A stretch of 64,000 nucleotides of DNA, from positions 1,860,001 through 1,924,000 of the forward strand of contig NZ_CP079822.1 of the NCBI RefSeq assembly GCF_019334805.1. The letters are read 5' to 3'. The position numbers and the translations under genes were made by a program. Source of the stretch: Rothia mucilaginosa (GTDB lineage: Bacteria; Actinomycetota; Actinomycetes; Actinomycetales; Micrococcaceae). The notes beneath the pieces are model-generated. The model saw only the letters and a list, made by a program, of their open reading frames with translations. It made no database searches and was not told the origin of the DNA. Positions 54,090-61,983 of this stretch are shown one piece after another; position 1 is the first letter of the stretch, and each line of letters begins with the position of its first letter.

Positions 54090-54554
54090 ATGTCTGAGAA
54101 CCCGAACTACCAGCAGAACCCGGGCGAGTTCATTCCCGCCCCGCAGCAGGCACCCGCATACAACATGCAGGGTGGTTATCCCGGCTACCAGCCGACCCCG
54201 AGCTCGGCTCTGGCGATTGCTTCGCTGATTCTGGGTATTATTGGTCTGCTCTCTGGCTGGCTGATTTTCGGTGGCGCGCTGGGTCTGGTCGGCGTGATTC
54301 TGGGTATTGTTGCCCTGGTGAAGGTAAAGAACGGCACTGCCTCCGGTAAGGGCATGGCGATTGGTGGTATTGTCACCGGTGCGCTGGGCATGATTGTTGC
54401 TGTTGTTGTGCTGGTTCTGGGCTTGATTGGCATTGGCATGCTCAGCGAGTGCGCTGAGAATGCGGTGCAGGATTCGAGCGGTAACTATGTGTGCACCGTT
54501 CATGGTGAAACCATGACGATGAGCCCTAAGGAATATGAAGCTGTCCGCCGCTAA
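54090..54554 (+). CDS. DUF4190-type small membrane protein
   Basis: A 154-residue protein with a Pro/Gln/Asn-rich cytoplasmic N-terminus (1-40), two helices forming the DUF4190 pattern (about 42-70 SALAIASLILGIIGLLSGWL and 89-118 GMAIGGIVTGALGMIVAVVV) and a short extracytoplasmic tail with two Cys. GAGGAGACAC precedes the ATG. It is a shorter paralogue of the gene at 54794. Function unknown. Confidence 0.82.
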   Translation: MSENPNYQQNPGEFIPAPQQAPAYNMQGGYPGYQPTPSSALAIASLILGIIGLLSGWLIFGGALGLVGVILGIVALVKVKNGTASGKGMAIGGIVTGALGMIVAVVVLVLGLIGIGMLSECAENAVQDSSGNYVCTVHGETMTMSPKEYEAVRR

Positions 54555-54579
54555 GCCGCGTTGAGCATATAGAGATGTG

Positions 54580-54617
54580 AAGGGACCGAATAGTGTTGAA
54601 CTATTCGGTCCCTTGTT
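54580..54617 (+). terminator. Terminator
   Basis: A perfect 15-bp stem AAGGGACCGAATAGT (54580-54594) with its complement at 54600-54614, loop GTTGA, then TG and T-rich DNA. Confidence 0.8.
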
Positions 54618-54687
54618 CTTTCTCGGCGCTGATTCTGCCCGATTGGTGGATTCTGGGGGCTGAATCTGAAATCTTGGACTTCACAGA

Positions 54688-54716
54688 TGACCCAAATGAC
54701 GGCTTATTTATATAAT
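54688..54716 (+). promoter_or_regulatory. Candidate promoter of the YGQ-repeat membrane protein gene
   Basis: A consensus -10 TATAAT at 54711-54716 with TGACCC at 54688-54693 seventeen bases upstream as a partial -35. It lies 77 bases before the ATG at 54794 and just after the preceding terminator. Confidence 0.5.
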
Positions 54717-54793
54717 GGAACCGAACTCAGCGCGCAATGGTGCGTTGGGCGAGTATAAATTGTTCGCTGCAACTGTGAAGGAAAGAACGACGG

Positions 54794-55669
54794 ATGTCTG
54801 AGAATAACTACGGAAATAACCAGGGGAACGCACAGAACCCCTACGCTGCTCAGCAGCCTAATTCTTCCGCCCAGAGCTCGTACGGTCAGGATTACGGCCA
54901 GGCTCCTGCAACGCAGAACACTTACGGCCAGGATTACGGTCAGAACGCATCCGCTCAGAACAGCTACGGCCAGACTCAGCAGAACACTGCTGCGCAGAAC
55001 GCGCCCCAGCAGAACCAGTACGGTCAGTTCGGTGCGCAGTCTTCTTCTCAGAATGCTTATGGCCAGAACGCCGCTCAGGGTGCTGCAGCGCAGAACACCT
55101 ACGGTCAGGCGCAGCCCGCGCAGCAGCAGTACGGCTATGGTCAGGATGCTTCCTACCAGGCTCAGACCGCGCAGCAGAACCAGTACGGTTACGGTCAGGA
55201 CGCCTCCTACCAGGCGCAGCCCGCTGATTACAACTACCAGCAGAACTCTTACCAGCAGCCTCAGCAGGATGCTTACGGTTACGGCCAGCCCGCGGGTTAC
55301 CCGTATGCGGCTCCCGTGACGAAGAAGGCTCCCGGCATGGCGCTGGCGGCGATGATTCTCGGTATTGCGGCTGTGCTGACCGGCTTCCTCGTGTTTGGTA
55401 TTCTGCTGGGTATTGCCGCAATCATTCTGGGCGCGCTGTCCCTGAAGAAGACTAAGGAAATTGGCGCGGGTAAGGCATTCGCGCTGACCGGTATTATCAC
55501 CGGTGCGGTGTCCGTCCTGATTTCGATTTCCATGCTTTTCGTATACATTTCTTTCTTCCAGACTACTGAGAAGTGCCTTGAGGTTGGTACCGATGACGGT
55601 CACGGTAACGTGGTCTGCCAGATTGGTGACAACCCGAACAACCGCATGACTGTTCCTGCGCGCCACTAA
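54794..55669 (+). CDS. DUF4190-type membrane protein with Tyr-Gly-Gln-rich N-terminus
   Basis: A 291-residue protein. Residues 1-170 are low complexity: Asn, Gln, Tyr, Gly and Ala with more than ten copies of YGQ/YGYGQ motifs (for example YGQDYGQAPATQNTYGQDYG). Two helices follow (about 181-205 and 219-248) with the DUF4190 pattern, then an external tail with two Cys. The N-terminus should be cytoplasmic and resembles prion-like phase-separating segments. It is a longer paralogue of the gene at 54090. GTGAAGGAAAGAACG precedes the ATG. Function unknown. Confidence 0.82.
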   Translation: MSENNYGNNQGNAQNPYAAQQPNSSAQSSYGQDYGQAPATQNTYGQDYGQNASAQNSYGQTQQNTAAQNAPQQNQYGQFGAQSSSQNAYGQNAAQGAAAQNTYGQAQPAQQQYGYGQDASYQAQTAQQNQYGYGQDASYQAQPADYNYQQNSYQQPQQDAYGYGQPAGYPYAAPVTKKAPGMALAAMILGIAAVLTGFLVFGILLGIAAIILGALSLKKTKEIGAGKAFALTGIITGAVSVLISISMLFVYISFFQTTEKCLEVGTDDGHGNVVCQIGDNPNNRMTVPARH

Positions 55670-55693
55670 ATTTTGACCGCTTGATGCGGTGAG

Positions 55694-55741
55694 AAAACGG
55701 GGTGGGGACCTTAGATGTTCTGAGGTCCCCACCCCGTTTTT
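55694..55741 (+). terminator. Terminator
   Basis: An 18-bp perfect stem (AAAACGGGGTGGGGACCT with AGGTCCCCACCCCGTTTT), loop of eleven bases, ending in a T run. It lies 25 bases past the stop. Confidence 0.85.
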
Positions 55742-55953
55742 GTGTGCTGTGCCGGGCTACGGTGTTGCTGCTGCGCTGGTCTGTTCGCTGTATTCGCCGC
55801 TAGCGGAGGGGTGTACCTGCGTGGGTAGGGGACTTGCACACCGTTAAACACCTCCGATATACTGAACCTCTACCGTGTTTGAATGGCACCGCGGCATCAA
55901 GGTATGTTGAGGAAAACTTTCAGAAGACGGTGGGCTTTTTGATAAAAGCATAG

Positions 55954-56323
55954 GGGGATGATCGGTTTCGACGATGTGAGTTGAGATGGGTGAAGCGTGC
56001 CGAGGATGCAGGGTTATCTCGTTAACGCCCTCTGCAAAAAATTAAGTGCAGAATCTAAGCGCACTGACTTCGCACTCGCTGCCTAAGCGCGAGTTGCCGT
56101 CTGTCGGCCTGAGCATGCCTTTGGCTCAGTTACCGGCATCGACTTAAAAGGCCACTGCTGCTAGCCCTTGTTGCGGGGGCTGGCGGGACTTTTACGTGAC
56201 TAGGTTCGTCGGTATATGTGTTTATGCAAGTACCGGAGCCGAAAAGTAGCGTTCGCATAAACTGCGCACGGAGAAGCCCCGTTGACGCCACATCGGACCG
56301 GGGTTCGATTCCCCGCATCTCCA
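55954..56323 (+). ncRNA. ssrA: tmRNA (ssrA)
   Basis: The 5' end GGGGATG pairs with the 3' acceptor strand CATCTCC (56316-56322), and GGGGATGATCGGTTTCGAC is the standard opening. The T arm GGGGTTCGATTCCCC lies at the 3' end; CCA is not encoded. The tag frame runs from GCA at 56048 to TAA at 56084-56086 and encodes AESKRTDFALAA, ending in the ALAA that proteases recognise. The RNA rescues stalled ribosomes with SmpB, encoded 2 kb upstream. The first copy of the 78-bp repeat, with a strong hairpin, supplies the terminator. Confidence 0.97.
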
Positions 56324-56385
56324 CGATCTCCCAACCGTCCGCTACCCCGTAGGGGGGGTGCGGCGGTGATTATCGGTTCCAATCC

Positions 56386-56463
56386 AGAGGAAGAACCGCG
56401 GTAGGTTTCTACCACCCGGCAGGACGCCCCACGGCGTCACCTGCCGGGTATTTTTATGCCCAA
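56386..56463 (+). repeat. 78-bp direct repeat, copy 1
   Basis: Runs from AGAGGAAGAACCGCGG to TATTTTTATGCCCAA and includes an intrinsic terminator. Identical to copy 2 at 57115-57192 except for one base in the hairpin loop (GCCCC here, GCCTC in copy 2). Confidence 0.95.
56414..56455 (+). terminator. tmRNA terminator
   Basis: ACCCGGCAGG pairs with CCTGCCGGGT, with an inner ACGCC/GGCGT pairing, then ATTTTT. It lies 91 bases after the mature tmRNA 3' end. Confidence 0.8.
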
Positions 56464-56651
56464 ATTAGGCCCGCTCCGGGGCTTACCAGCGTGGTGGCCA
56501 CCATCATGGGCCTCGACCGCGCGATTAGATGCGGCAGCGGACCCGCCACTGAGAGCCTGCATGACAGAAGAGGTATATTTTCTTGTAATGTCAATTTACG
56601 TGTTACATCTGATGAGACTCTCTGATAGACTACTGAGTAGTGATGTAAGAT

Positions 56652-56668
56652 ACGTCACTATGTGACGT
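56652..56668. promoter_or_regulatory. 17-bp palindrome upstream of the peptide frame
   Basis: ACGTCAC-TAT-GTGACGT is a perfect inverted repeat in an AT-rich stretch. A second pair, TTACATC (about 56603-56609) with GATGTAA (about 56642-56648), lies just upstream. Both are placed like operators or a leader hairpin for the peptide and membrane-protein genes. Confidence 0.4.
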
Positions 56669-56713
56669 GAGAATGCATTCAGCATAAAGCTTATTCACAA
56701 CCGCAATTTCTGC

Positions 56714-56862
56714 TTGGAATTGGGGGGGGGCTAGCTGCTTCCACGATTGCAAGAGCTTTAGGGCCAGCATTTGTTGGTGGTTTTGGAAAAGCCCTTGGAG
56801 GTCCGGCAGTAATTGCCGCTGCGCTAGCTGTTGCAGCAGTGTCCTGCACTCTCACTCTTTAA
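56714..56862 (+). pseudogene. Bacteriocin-like Gly/Ala-rich peptide, frame interrupted at a G tract
   Basis: The frame that ends in TAA at 56860-56862 encodes, after GIGGG, a hydrophobic run LAASTIARALGPAFVGGFGK followed by ALGGPAVIAAALAVAAVSCT and a last LTL. It has GxxxG-type spacing and no acidic residue. No ATG, GTG or TTG lies in this frame between the upstream stop (56668-56670) and the G tract (nine G, 56722-56730). With ten or seven G the frame would join TTG at 56714. So the gene is either decayed, phase-variable or affected by a homopolymer reading error. The composition resembles small secreted bacteriocins; no family is assigned. Confidence 0.4.
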
Positions 56863-56877
56863 CCTGGGAGAGGTCCA

Positions 56878-57093
56878 ATGCGTACGAAGAATATATTTAC
56901 ACTAGGATTTTTTCTCACTATTGTTCCGGTGTTCTGGGTGATTATCTCATTTGCCAGAGACGGGGAGTTCTTTAATCCAGTATCAATTCTAAGTGCAATT
57001 TTAGGAGGTCTTTTGGTCACTTTTGCAGCCAGAAGGACGCTTGAGAGTGATTCAAAGTTCCCTAAGGGACCCCCTAAAGGACCTAGTGTGTAA
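56878..57093 (+). CDS. Small two-helix membrane protein, immunity-like
   Basis: A 71-residue basic protein with two hydrophobic helices (about 7-26, FTLGFFLTIVPVFWVIISFA, and 34-51, VSILSAILGGLLVTFAAR) and a Pro/Gly/Lys tail (KFPKGPPKGPSV). GGGAGAGGTCCA is an excellent ribosome site, and the gene starts 15 bases after the bacteriocin-like frame stop, so the two would be co-transcribed. Size and layout match immunity proteins of small bacteriocins, but no sequence family is recognised. The AT-rich codon use (ATA, TTA, AGA) differs from all nearby chromosomal genes and suggests transfer. Confidence 0.7.
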   Translation: MRTKNIFTLGFFLTIVPVFWVIISFARDGEFFNPVSILSAILGGLLVTFAARRTLESDSKFPKGPPKGPSV

Positions 57094-57114
57094 AACATCG
57101 CTTAGAAGTTTCTA

Positions 57115-57192
57115 AGAGGAAGAACCGCGGTAGGTTTCTACCACCCGGCAGGACGCCTCACGGCGTCACCTGCCGGGTATTTTTATGCCCAA
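57115..57192 (+). repeat. 78-bp direct repeat, copy 2 with terminator
   Basis: A copy of 56386-56463 with one base changed. Its hairpin (57143-57184) would end transcription of the membrane-protein gene 22 bases upstream. Confidence 0.95.
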
Positions 57193-57472
57193 GTTTCGGT
57201 CTGTATTGTCGGTCCGTTCCGGGGAGTGCCGGTGTGCCCGAGGGTGCTCAGGTGACCGCATCGTAATGAGAACGTCATCAGAGAAGACGAAAACGCACCC
57301 TATGGCGTAGTATCGAAGGGTAGATATCGTTGTTCGGTGTTGATTGTTCATTCAATCGCACCGGCAACGTTCGAGAGCAACCGTAGAGCCGCCAAAATAG
57401 CAGGTCATAGGGACGCCGCCACTACGATGCGGTGGCTACGCAGCCGCTATGACGACCACTCAAGGACACACC

Positions 57473-58069
57473 ATGGAAAACCAGATTCCCGCACCCTCCT
57501 TCCCCGAGCAGAACAACGCAAACTCCCCGCAGCCGGTACCTGCAGGTGTAGCACCCGGCGCTCCGCTCGGCGCAGCACCCGCTGGCCCCCCCCTGGGCGT
57601 GGCACCCGCTAACGTGCGCGACCGCGACGACAGCTACCAGCGCATCCCGGACATGTACCGCGTGCCGGCTGAGCACCGCCGCCCCTACGGTGAGACCACC
57701 GGCGACTTCCGCGGCCCCGGCTACTTCTACTCCATCGGCGCGTTCGGCGCCTCCCTGGGCGCCCTGGTGCTGACCCTCTACGCGTGGATTCAGGTCGCGG
57801 CACTCCGCACTGAGGCAAAGATCAGCTCCGGCGACTATAGCTCTGCGTATAGCTCCGGCCTGAGCCCCAACATCATGGTGATTGCGCTGCTGCTCGTGGG
57901 TCTGATCCCGGTGGGCGTGTCGATCTGGCTTGCCATCTACTCGGCGAAGGTGAACGCCGGTCACACCACCAAGTACACCTCGAAGATGACGACCTTCAAC
58001 ATTCTGGCGTACATCATCTCGGGTCTGAGCCTGCTGGGTCTGCTCGGCACCCTCACGATGCTGTCCTAA
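57473..58069 (+). CDS. Hypothetical three-helix membrane protein
   Basis: A 198-residue protein with a Pro/Ala-rich start (1-50), a charged stretch RDRDDSYQRIPDMYRVPAEH, and three helices (about 82-108, 132-154 and 173-196). It has no recognised domain. CAAGGACACACC precedes the ATG at 57473. Codon use is normal for the chromosome, which marks the end of the AT-rich island. The 280 bases between copy 2 of the repeat and this gene show no gene. Confidence 0.75.
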   Translation: MENQIPAPSFPEQNNANSPQPVPAGVAPGAPLGAAPAGPPLGVAPANVRDRDDSYQRIPDMYRVPAEHRRPYGETTGDFRGPGYFYSIGAFGASLGALVLTLYAWIQVAALRTEAKISSGDYSSAYSSGLSPNIMVIALLLVGLIPVGVSIWLAIYSAKVNAGHTTKYTSKMTTFNILAYIISGLSLLGLLGTLTMLS

Positions 58070-58101
58070 AACAGGCAATACGTGCTCTCAAAGCGATAAT
58101 A

Positions 58102-58147
58102 GCGAGGCGGCGGCTTTCCACTGACCGGAAAGCCGCCGCCTCGCTGT
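58102..58147. terminator. Bidirectional terminator
   Basis: A perfect 18-bp stem GCGAGGCGGCGGCTTTCC (58102-58119) with its complement at 58127-58144, loop ACTGACC. It separates the plus-strand membrane gene from the minus-strand hisN-like gene. Confidence 0.8.
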
Positions 58148-58193
58148 ATTTTTACTGCCGCCTGCTTTTACTGCCTCCTACTCAGGGGAGGGA

Positions 58194-59135
58194 TTAGGAG
58201 CGGGGTGAGAGCGCCTCCAGCACCTGCTGCTGGACCGCCGCCGTATTACTTGCCACCAGGGATACCGGGTGCACACCGGAGACTGAAATACCCGCATGCT
58301 CGGGCAGATCGCCCTCCAGGGTGGAGGCGACGCCGCCAGCCTCACGAATCAGCGGCAGTAGCGCCGCCACCTCGTAGAACGACAGGGATGCGTCCACGAC
58401 GGTGTCCACGGCACCCTCAGCGAGCATACACGCCGCCCAGAACGAACCGTACGCGCGGGAACGACCCACGCGACCCAGAAGCTGTACAAGCTCGCCAGAG
58501 CGGTCTACAGCGCCTTCAGAGGCTGCCTTCCAGGATACGAGGTCGGTGTACGCGGCAGACAGCTGATCCAGCTGAGTCAGCGAAGACACCTCAAGACGAG
58601 TAGCCTGCGCCAAGGACTTACCCGTGTACGCGCCCGAACCGCGAGCCGCCCACCAGCGGCGACCCAGCGCGGGCGCAGACACCACACCCACCACCGGCTC
58701 ACCCTGATCCAGCAGAGCAATCAGAGTCGCCCACACCGGCACGCCGCGGCGAAAATTATCTAGCTCAGCAATCGGCGCAATCACCCACTGGCGCGCCGCC
58801 TGACCGTTATAGCCGGCATGCGCACCGGCAATACCGTCACGAGTACGCACACGCGACAGCTGCGCGCGCAGAAGCTCCTCAATTTCCTGAGCCACACCCG
58901 AGGCGTAATCGGCAGGTTCCTGCACCGGCGCCTGCGGCTCCGCGGGCTGCTGAGCCGCCTGCTGCCACGGCGCCAACGGTGCCGCAGCGGGTGCCGCCTC
59001 GGCGGGCTCTACCACCTCGGAAGCGGGGGAGAAGACCGGGCGGTCACGAAAACGCATGGCGCTCACACGATCGACGCTATCGGCAAGAATATGCGCAAGA
59101 CGCAAATCGTCGGTGTACTGCTGGGGACGGCTCAT
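58194..59135 (-). CDS. Inositol monophosphatase-family protein in the hisN position, degenerate active site
   Basis: The 313-residue product lies where actinobacteria carry the HisN-type histidinol phosphatase, next to rsgA and aroA. The fold is recognisable from NFRRGVPVWATLIALLDQGE, GAYTGKSLAQATRLEVS, SRAYGSFWAACMLAEGAVD and the tail EVAALLPLIREAGG. However, the metal-binding DPIDGT motif is replaced by APIAELD, the early GEE-type loop is lost, and the later W-D motif is not conserved. A Pro/Ala/Gln-rich insert (about 45-78) splits the N-terminal region. The start ATG at 59135 follows GAAGAAGAG. Probably not a phosphatase; a binding or structural role is inferred. Confidence 0.8.
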   Translation of the reverse strand: MSRPQQYTDDLRLAHILADSVDRVSAMRFRDRPVFSPASEVVEPAEAAPAAAPLAPWQQAAQQPAEPQAPVQEPADYASGVAQEIEELLRAQLSRVRTRDGIAGAHAGYNGQAARQWVIAPIAELDNFRRGVPVWATLIALLDQGEPVVGVVSAPALGRRWWAARGSGAYTGKSLAQATRLEVSSLTQLDQLSAAYTDLVSWKAASEGAVDRSGELVQLLGRVGRSRAYGSFWAACMLAEGAVDTVVDASLSFYEVAALLPLIREAGGVASTLEGDLPEHAGISVSGVHPVSLVASNTAAVQQQVLEALSPRS

Positions 59136-59214
59136 AGTAATGCTCTTCTTCAATATTCGGTGATGTAGTCAGCAAAAATGTGTGTAGTGCTGTGTGTAGT
59201 GCAGGGGAGAGAAC

Positions 59215-60342
59215 CTAGACGAGAGCGCCCAGCTCCTTCTCTGAATCGCCCTCTTCAGGAGTCAACAGCAGTAGCTTACGCAAGGACTCCAGGCGGGCGG
59301 GACCGCTCTCGCCGGCATGACCGGCAGCAACGTACGCCTCCAGACCGCACTCGGGAGCCTGCGCCGCGTGAGTACACGCCTTCGGGCAATCCGCCGCACC
59401 CGGCGCCAAATCCACGAACGCCTCCACCACGGTCTCCGGCGGCACATGCGCCAGACCGAAAGAACGAATACCCGGAGTATCAATAATCCAGGTGCCCGGC
59501 TCCATCGGGTCGCCATTCGCATTCACCGGACGCAACGCCAACGCCGACGAGGACGTGTGGCGGCCACGGCCCGTCACCGCGTTCACATGACCGGTCGCAC
59601 GCTCGGAGCCGGTCAGCGCATTCACCAGGGTCGACTTACCCACACCCGAGTGGCCCAGAAGCACCGACACCTGACCCAGCAGCTTCTGCAGAAGCTCCTG
59701 AACCGGCGCCGACTCCAAACCGGCAGCGCCCTCCTGGCTCGGCGCCAAACCATCCGAAGAAGAAGACAGCACAATCTTCAAACCGCTCGCCGCATAGTAA
59801 TCCAGCAGGTTCTGCGGGTACCGCACATCGGTCTTCGTAATGCACAGAATCGGCTCAATACCGGCATCAAACGCCGCCACCACGGCACGATCAATGAAGC
59901 CGGTACGCGGCTCCGGGTTCGCCGCGGCAACCACAATCACCAGCTGCTGAGCATTCGCCACGACTACGCGCTCCGACGGGTCGGTGTCATCGGCGCTACG
60001 GCGCAGAATCGAGGTGCGCTCGCCCAGACGCACAATGCGCGCCAGGGTATCCTTCGCACCGGAGGTGTCACCCACCAGGTCCACAAAGTCACCGGTCACA
60101 ATCGCGGTGCGGCGTAGCTCCTTAGCGCGCGCCGCAACGAGGGTACGCTCCTTCTCGGTACCCTCATCAACTACGACCGACCAGCGGCCGCGGTCCACCG
60201 TAATAACCCTGCCACGAATCGCTTCTTTGAAGGTCGGGCGGTCCTTCGTGCGGGGTCGGGAGCCCTTCTTGTTCGGGCGCACGCGCACATCCGACTCATC
60301 CCATTCGGAGAAATCGCGCACGTTCATGCGGGAAGAACCCAT
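59215..60342 (-). CDS. rsgA: Ribosome small-subunit-dependent GTPase RsgA
   Basis: The 375-residue GTPase helps mature the 30S subunit. An OB-fold N-terminal domain is followed by a circularly permuted GTPase with CITKTD, the P-loop GHSGVGKSTLVNAL and the switch IIDTPGIRSFGL, and a C-terminal zinc knuckle with Cys and His in CPKACTHAAQAPECGL. The start abuts the aroA stop (TAAATG on the minus strand), so the two are co-translated. The aroA-rsgA-hisN order is usual in actinobacteria. Confidence 0.96.
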   Translation of the reverse strand: MGSSRMNVRDFSEWDESDVRVRPNKKGSRPRTKDRPTFKEAIRGRVITVDRGRWSVVVDEGTEKERTLVAARAKELRRTAIVTGDFVDLVGDTSGAKDTLARIVRLGERTSILRRSADDTDPSERVVVANAQQLVIVVAAANPEPRTGFIDRAVVAAFDAGIEPILCITKTDVRYPQNLLDYYAASGLKIVLSSSSDGLAPSQEGAAGLESAPVQELLQKLLGQVSVLLGHSGVGKSTLVNALTGSERATGHVNAVTGRGRHTSSSALALRPVNANGDPMEPGTWIIDTPGIRSFGLAHVPPETVVEAFVDLAPGAADCPKACTHAAQAPECGLEAYVAAGHAGESGPARLESLRKLLLLTPEEGDSEKELGALV

Positions 60343-61833
60343 TTAGAAGACCTCCTGGTCGGCGGTAACGGTGGAAGCGCCGGCCTGCCATTGCGCCAGC
60401 ATGTCCTCCCACATTGCGGTAAATTCGGGCATGGTCTTAGCCACGGTGGCAACGTTCTGCACCACCACATTGGGACGGCGCAGACCAATAATCGCCGCGA
60501 AGGTTGCCATACGGTGATCGTCGTAGGTGCGCGCCAGAACCGGCTGAGCCTCAGCGGGGATGGGCGCCTCAATCACCAGCGAATCGGCGGTGTCGTGGGC
60601 GGCACCTCCCAGACGGTTAATCTCAGCGGCGAGCGCGGCGAGGCGGTCCGTCTCATGACCGCGCAGATGCGCAATACCGGTCAGCTCCACGCGGCCCTTC
60701 ACGAAAGCACAGGCAGCCGCCATGGTCGGAGCCAACTCACCACCGGCAGACAGGTCAAAGGAGAAATCACCCTCGGGAAGATGCGCCGGACCGGTCACAG
60801 TCAGACGGCCCTCAGCGTAGCGAACCTGCGCACCCAGCGCGGGCAGAAGCTCACGCCACATATCGCCCACCTGGGTCGTACCCGCCGAAGAATCAGCCGC
60901 GGGTGCCGGCCAGTGAGGAATAGTCACCGACTCGCCGGTGACCACGGCGGCGGCAAGGAACGGACCGGCATTCGACAGATCCGGCTCAATGGTCATCTCA
61001 AAGCCGGAGAAGGAACCGGGGTGAACCGTCCAACGGTACTCGCCGCCCTCTGTTCCGGCGCCTTGGTTCGGGTAGTGCTCCTGCACCCGGATACCCATCT
61101 GGCGTAGCGCCTCCACGGTCATCTGAATGTGCGGGATGGACGGCACCGAAGAGCCCTCGTGCACCAGCACCATACCCTGCGGCAGGCGAGGCGCCATCAG
61201 CAGCAGAGCCGAAACAAACTGGGACGACGTCGAAGCATCAATACGAACCACGGGCGCCTCAGAGACACCCTCCGCGCTCGCCAGACCGGGGGAGCGTAGA
61301 ACGAAGGGCAGAGCATTCTCGCCCTGTTCACACTCCACCTGCACACCCAGCTGACGCAGACCCTCCAGAACCGGACCCATCGGACGCTGACGGGCGTGCG
61401 GGTCACCGTCAAAAGCGAACTCACCCGGCAGCAGCGCCGCCAGGGCGGGCACAAAACGCATCACGGTACCGGCAAGACCGCACTCAATCGACACCGCCTG
61501 CGAAACGGACTGTGCCTGAGCGGAATCTGCCTTCGCAAAGTTGAGGGGAGTGACCCTAACATCCGGGCCGAACGGCGAATCGGTCGGCACCAGCTCAATA
61601 CCCGCACCCAGCTGACGCAGCGCCTCAATCATCAGCGCCGAATCGCGCGAATGCAACGGCGCACGCAAATACGAGGGGGAATCAGCCAGAGCAGCAAGCA
61701 GCAGGTAGCGGTTCGTGAGCGATTTAGAACCCGGAATATGCACCAGCGCGTTCTTGCCAGCGGCTTCGCTGGAGGCGGGTGCCAGGGGAGCGGGCCAATC
61801 ACCGGGGGAAAGCTGCACTGCTGCGTCGCTCAT
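60343..61833 (-). CDS. aroA: 3-phosphoshikimate 1-carboxyvinyltransferase (EPSP synthase)
   Basis: The 496-residue enzyme joins shikimate-3-phosphate and PEP in aromatic amino-acid synthesis. Seen: IPGSKSLTNRYLLLAALA at the start, ECGLAGTVMRFVPALAALLP and RQRPMGPVLEGLRQLGV, DASTSSQFVSALLLMAPRLP, and the late RTYDDHRMATFAAIIGLR. It is longer than most (about 430) through loops in the second domain. The initial ATG lies after GAAGAGGATGT. It leads the minus-strand aroA-rsgA pair. Confidence 0.96.
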   Translation of the reverse strand: MSDAAVQLSPGDWPAPLAPASSEAAGKNALVHIPGSKSLTNRYLLLAALADSPSYLRAPLHSRDSALMIEALRQLGAGIELVPTDSPFGPDVRVTPLNFAKADSAQAQSVSQAVSIECGLAGTVMRFVPALAALLPGEFAFDGDPHARQRPMGPVLEGLRQLGVQVECEQGENALPFVLRSPGLASAEGVSEAPVVRIDASTSSQFVSALLLMAPRLPQGMVLVHEGSSVPSIPHIQMTVEALRQMGIRVQEHYPNQGAGTEGGEYRWTVHPGSFSGFEMTIEPDLSNAGPFLAAAVVTGESVTIPHWPAPAADSSAGTTQVGDMWRELLPALGAQVRYAEGRLTVTGPAHLPEGDFSFDLSAGGELAPTMAAACAFVKGRVELTGIAHLRGHETDRLAALAAEINRLGGAAHDTADSLVIEAPIPAEAQPVLARTYDDHRMATFAAIIGLRRPNVVVQNVATVAKTMPEFTAMWEDMLAQWQAGASTVTADQEVF

Positions 61834-61983
61834 ACATCCTCTTCTGGTTCAAATCATGGGGAGGGCGCAGAATCAGAGACGCTGCGCCGGTTGATGTCTA
61901 CCCCCTATTCTACCGGTTGAGGGTTTGCGAGCCGCTGAGGGCTGTCGCGCTGAGATAGACAGCGCGAACCAACCAATACGCGG

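Larger units (their letters stand above)
56386..57192. mobile_element. Small AT-rich island bounded by 78-bp direct repeats, next to ssrA
   Basis: Two 78-bp segments (56386-56463 and 57115-57192) differ at one base and enclose 651 bp. The repeat includes the tmRNA terminator, so the enclosed DNA sits exactly where integrated elements often enter, at the 3' end of ssrA. The interior is clearly lower in GC than the chromosome from about 56570 on. It holds a palindrome, a peptide frame and a small membrane-protein gene, but no integrase. It may be the remnant or satellite of an integrated element, or a local duplication that captured a cassette. Confidence 0.45.

Noticed and set aside
56130..56415. 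Minus-strand frames across tmRNA
   Set aside because: They lie inside a structured RNA gene with matching acceptor ends and tag frame.
56456..56665. Plus-strand frame starting in the 78-bp repeat
   Set aside because: It starts in the terminator hairpin and overlaps the palindromes; no ribosome site. A regulatory region is more likely.
56850..56862. CTLT at the end of the peptide frame as a mersacidin-type lanthipeptide motif
   Set aside because: Only one Cys is present, the downstream Glu-Cys is missing and no lanthionine synthetase gene is nearby.
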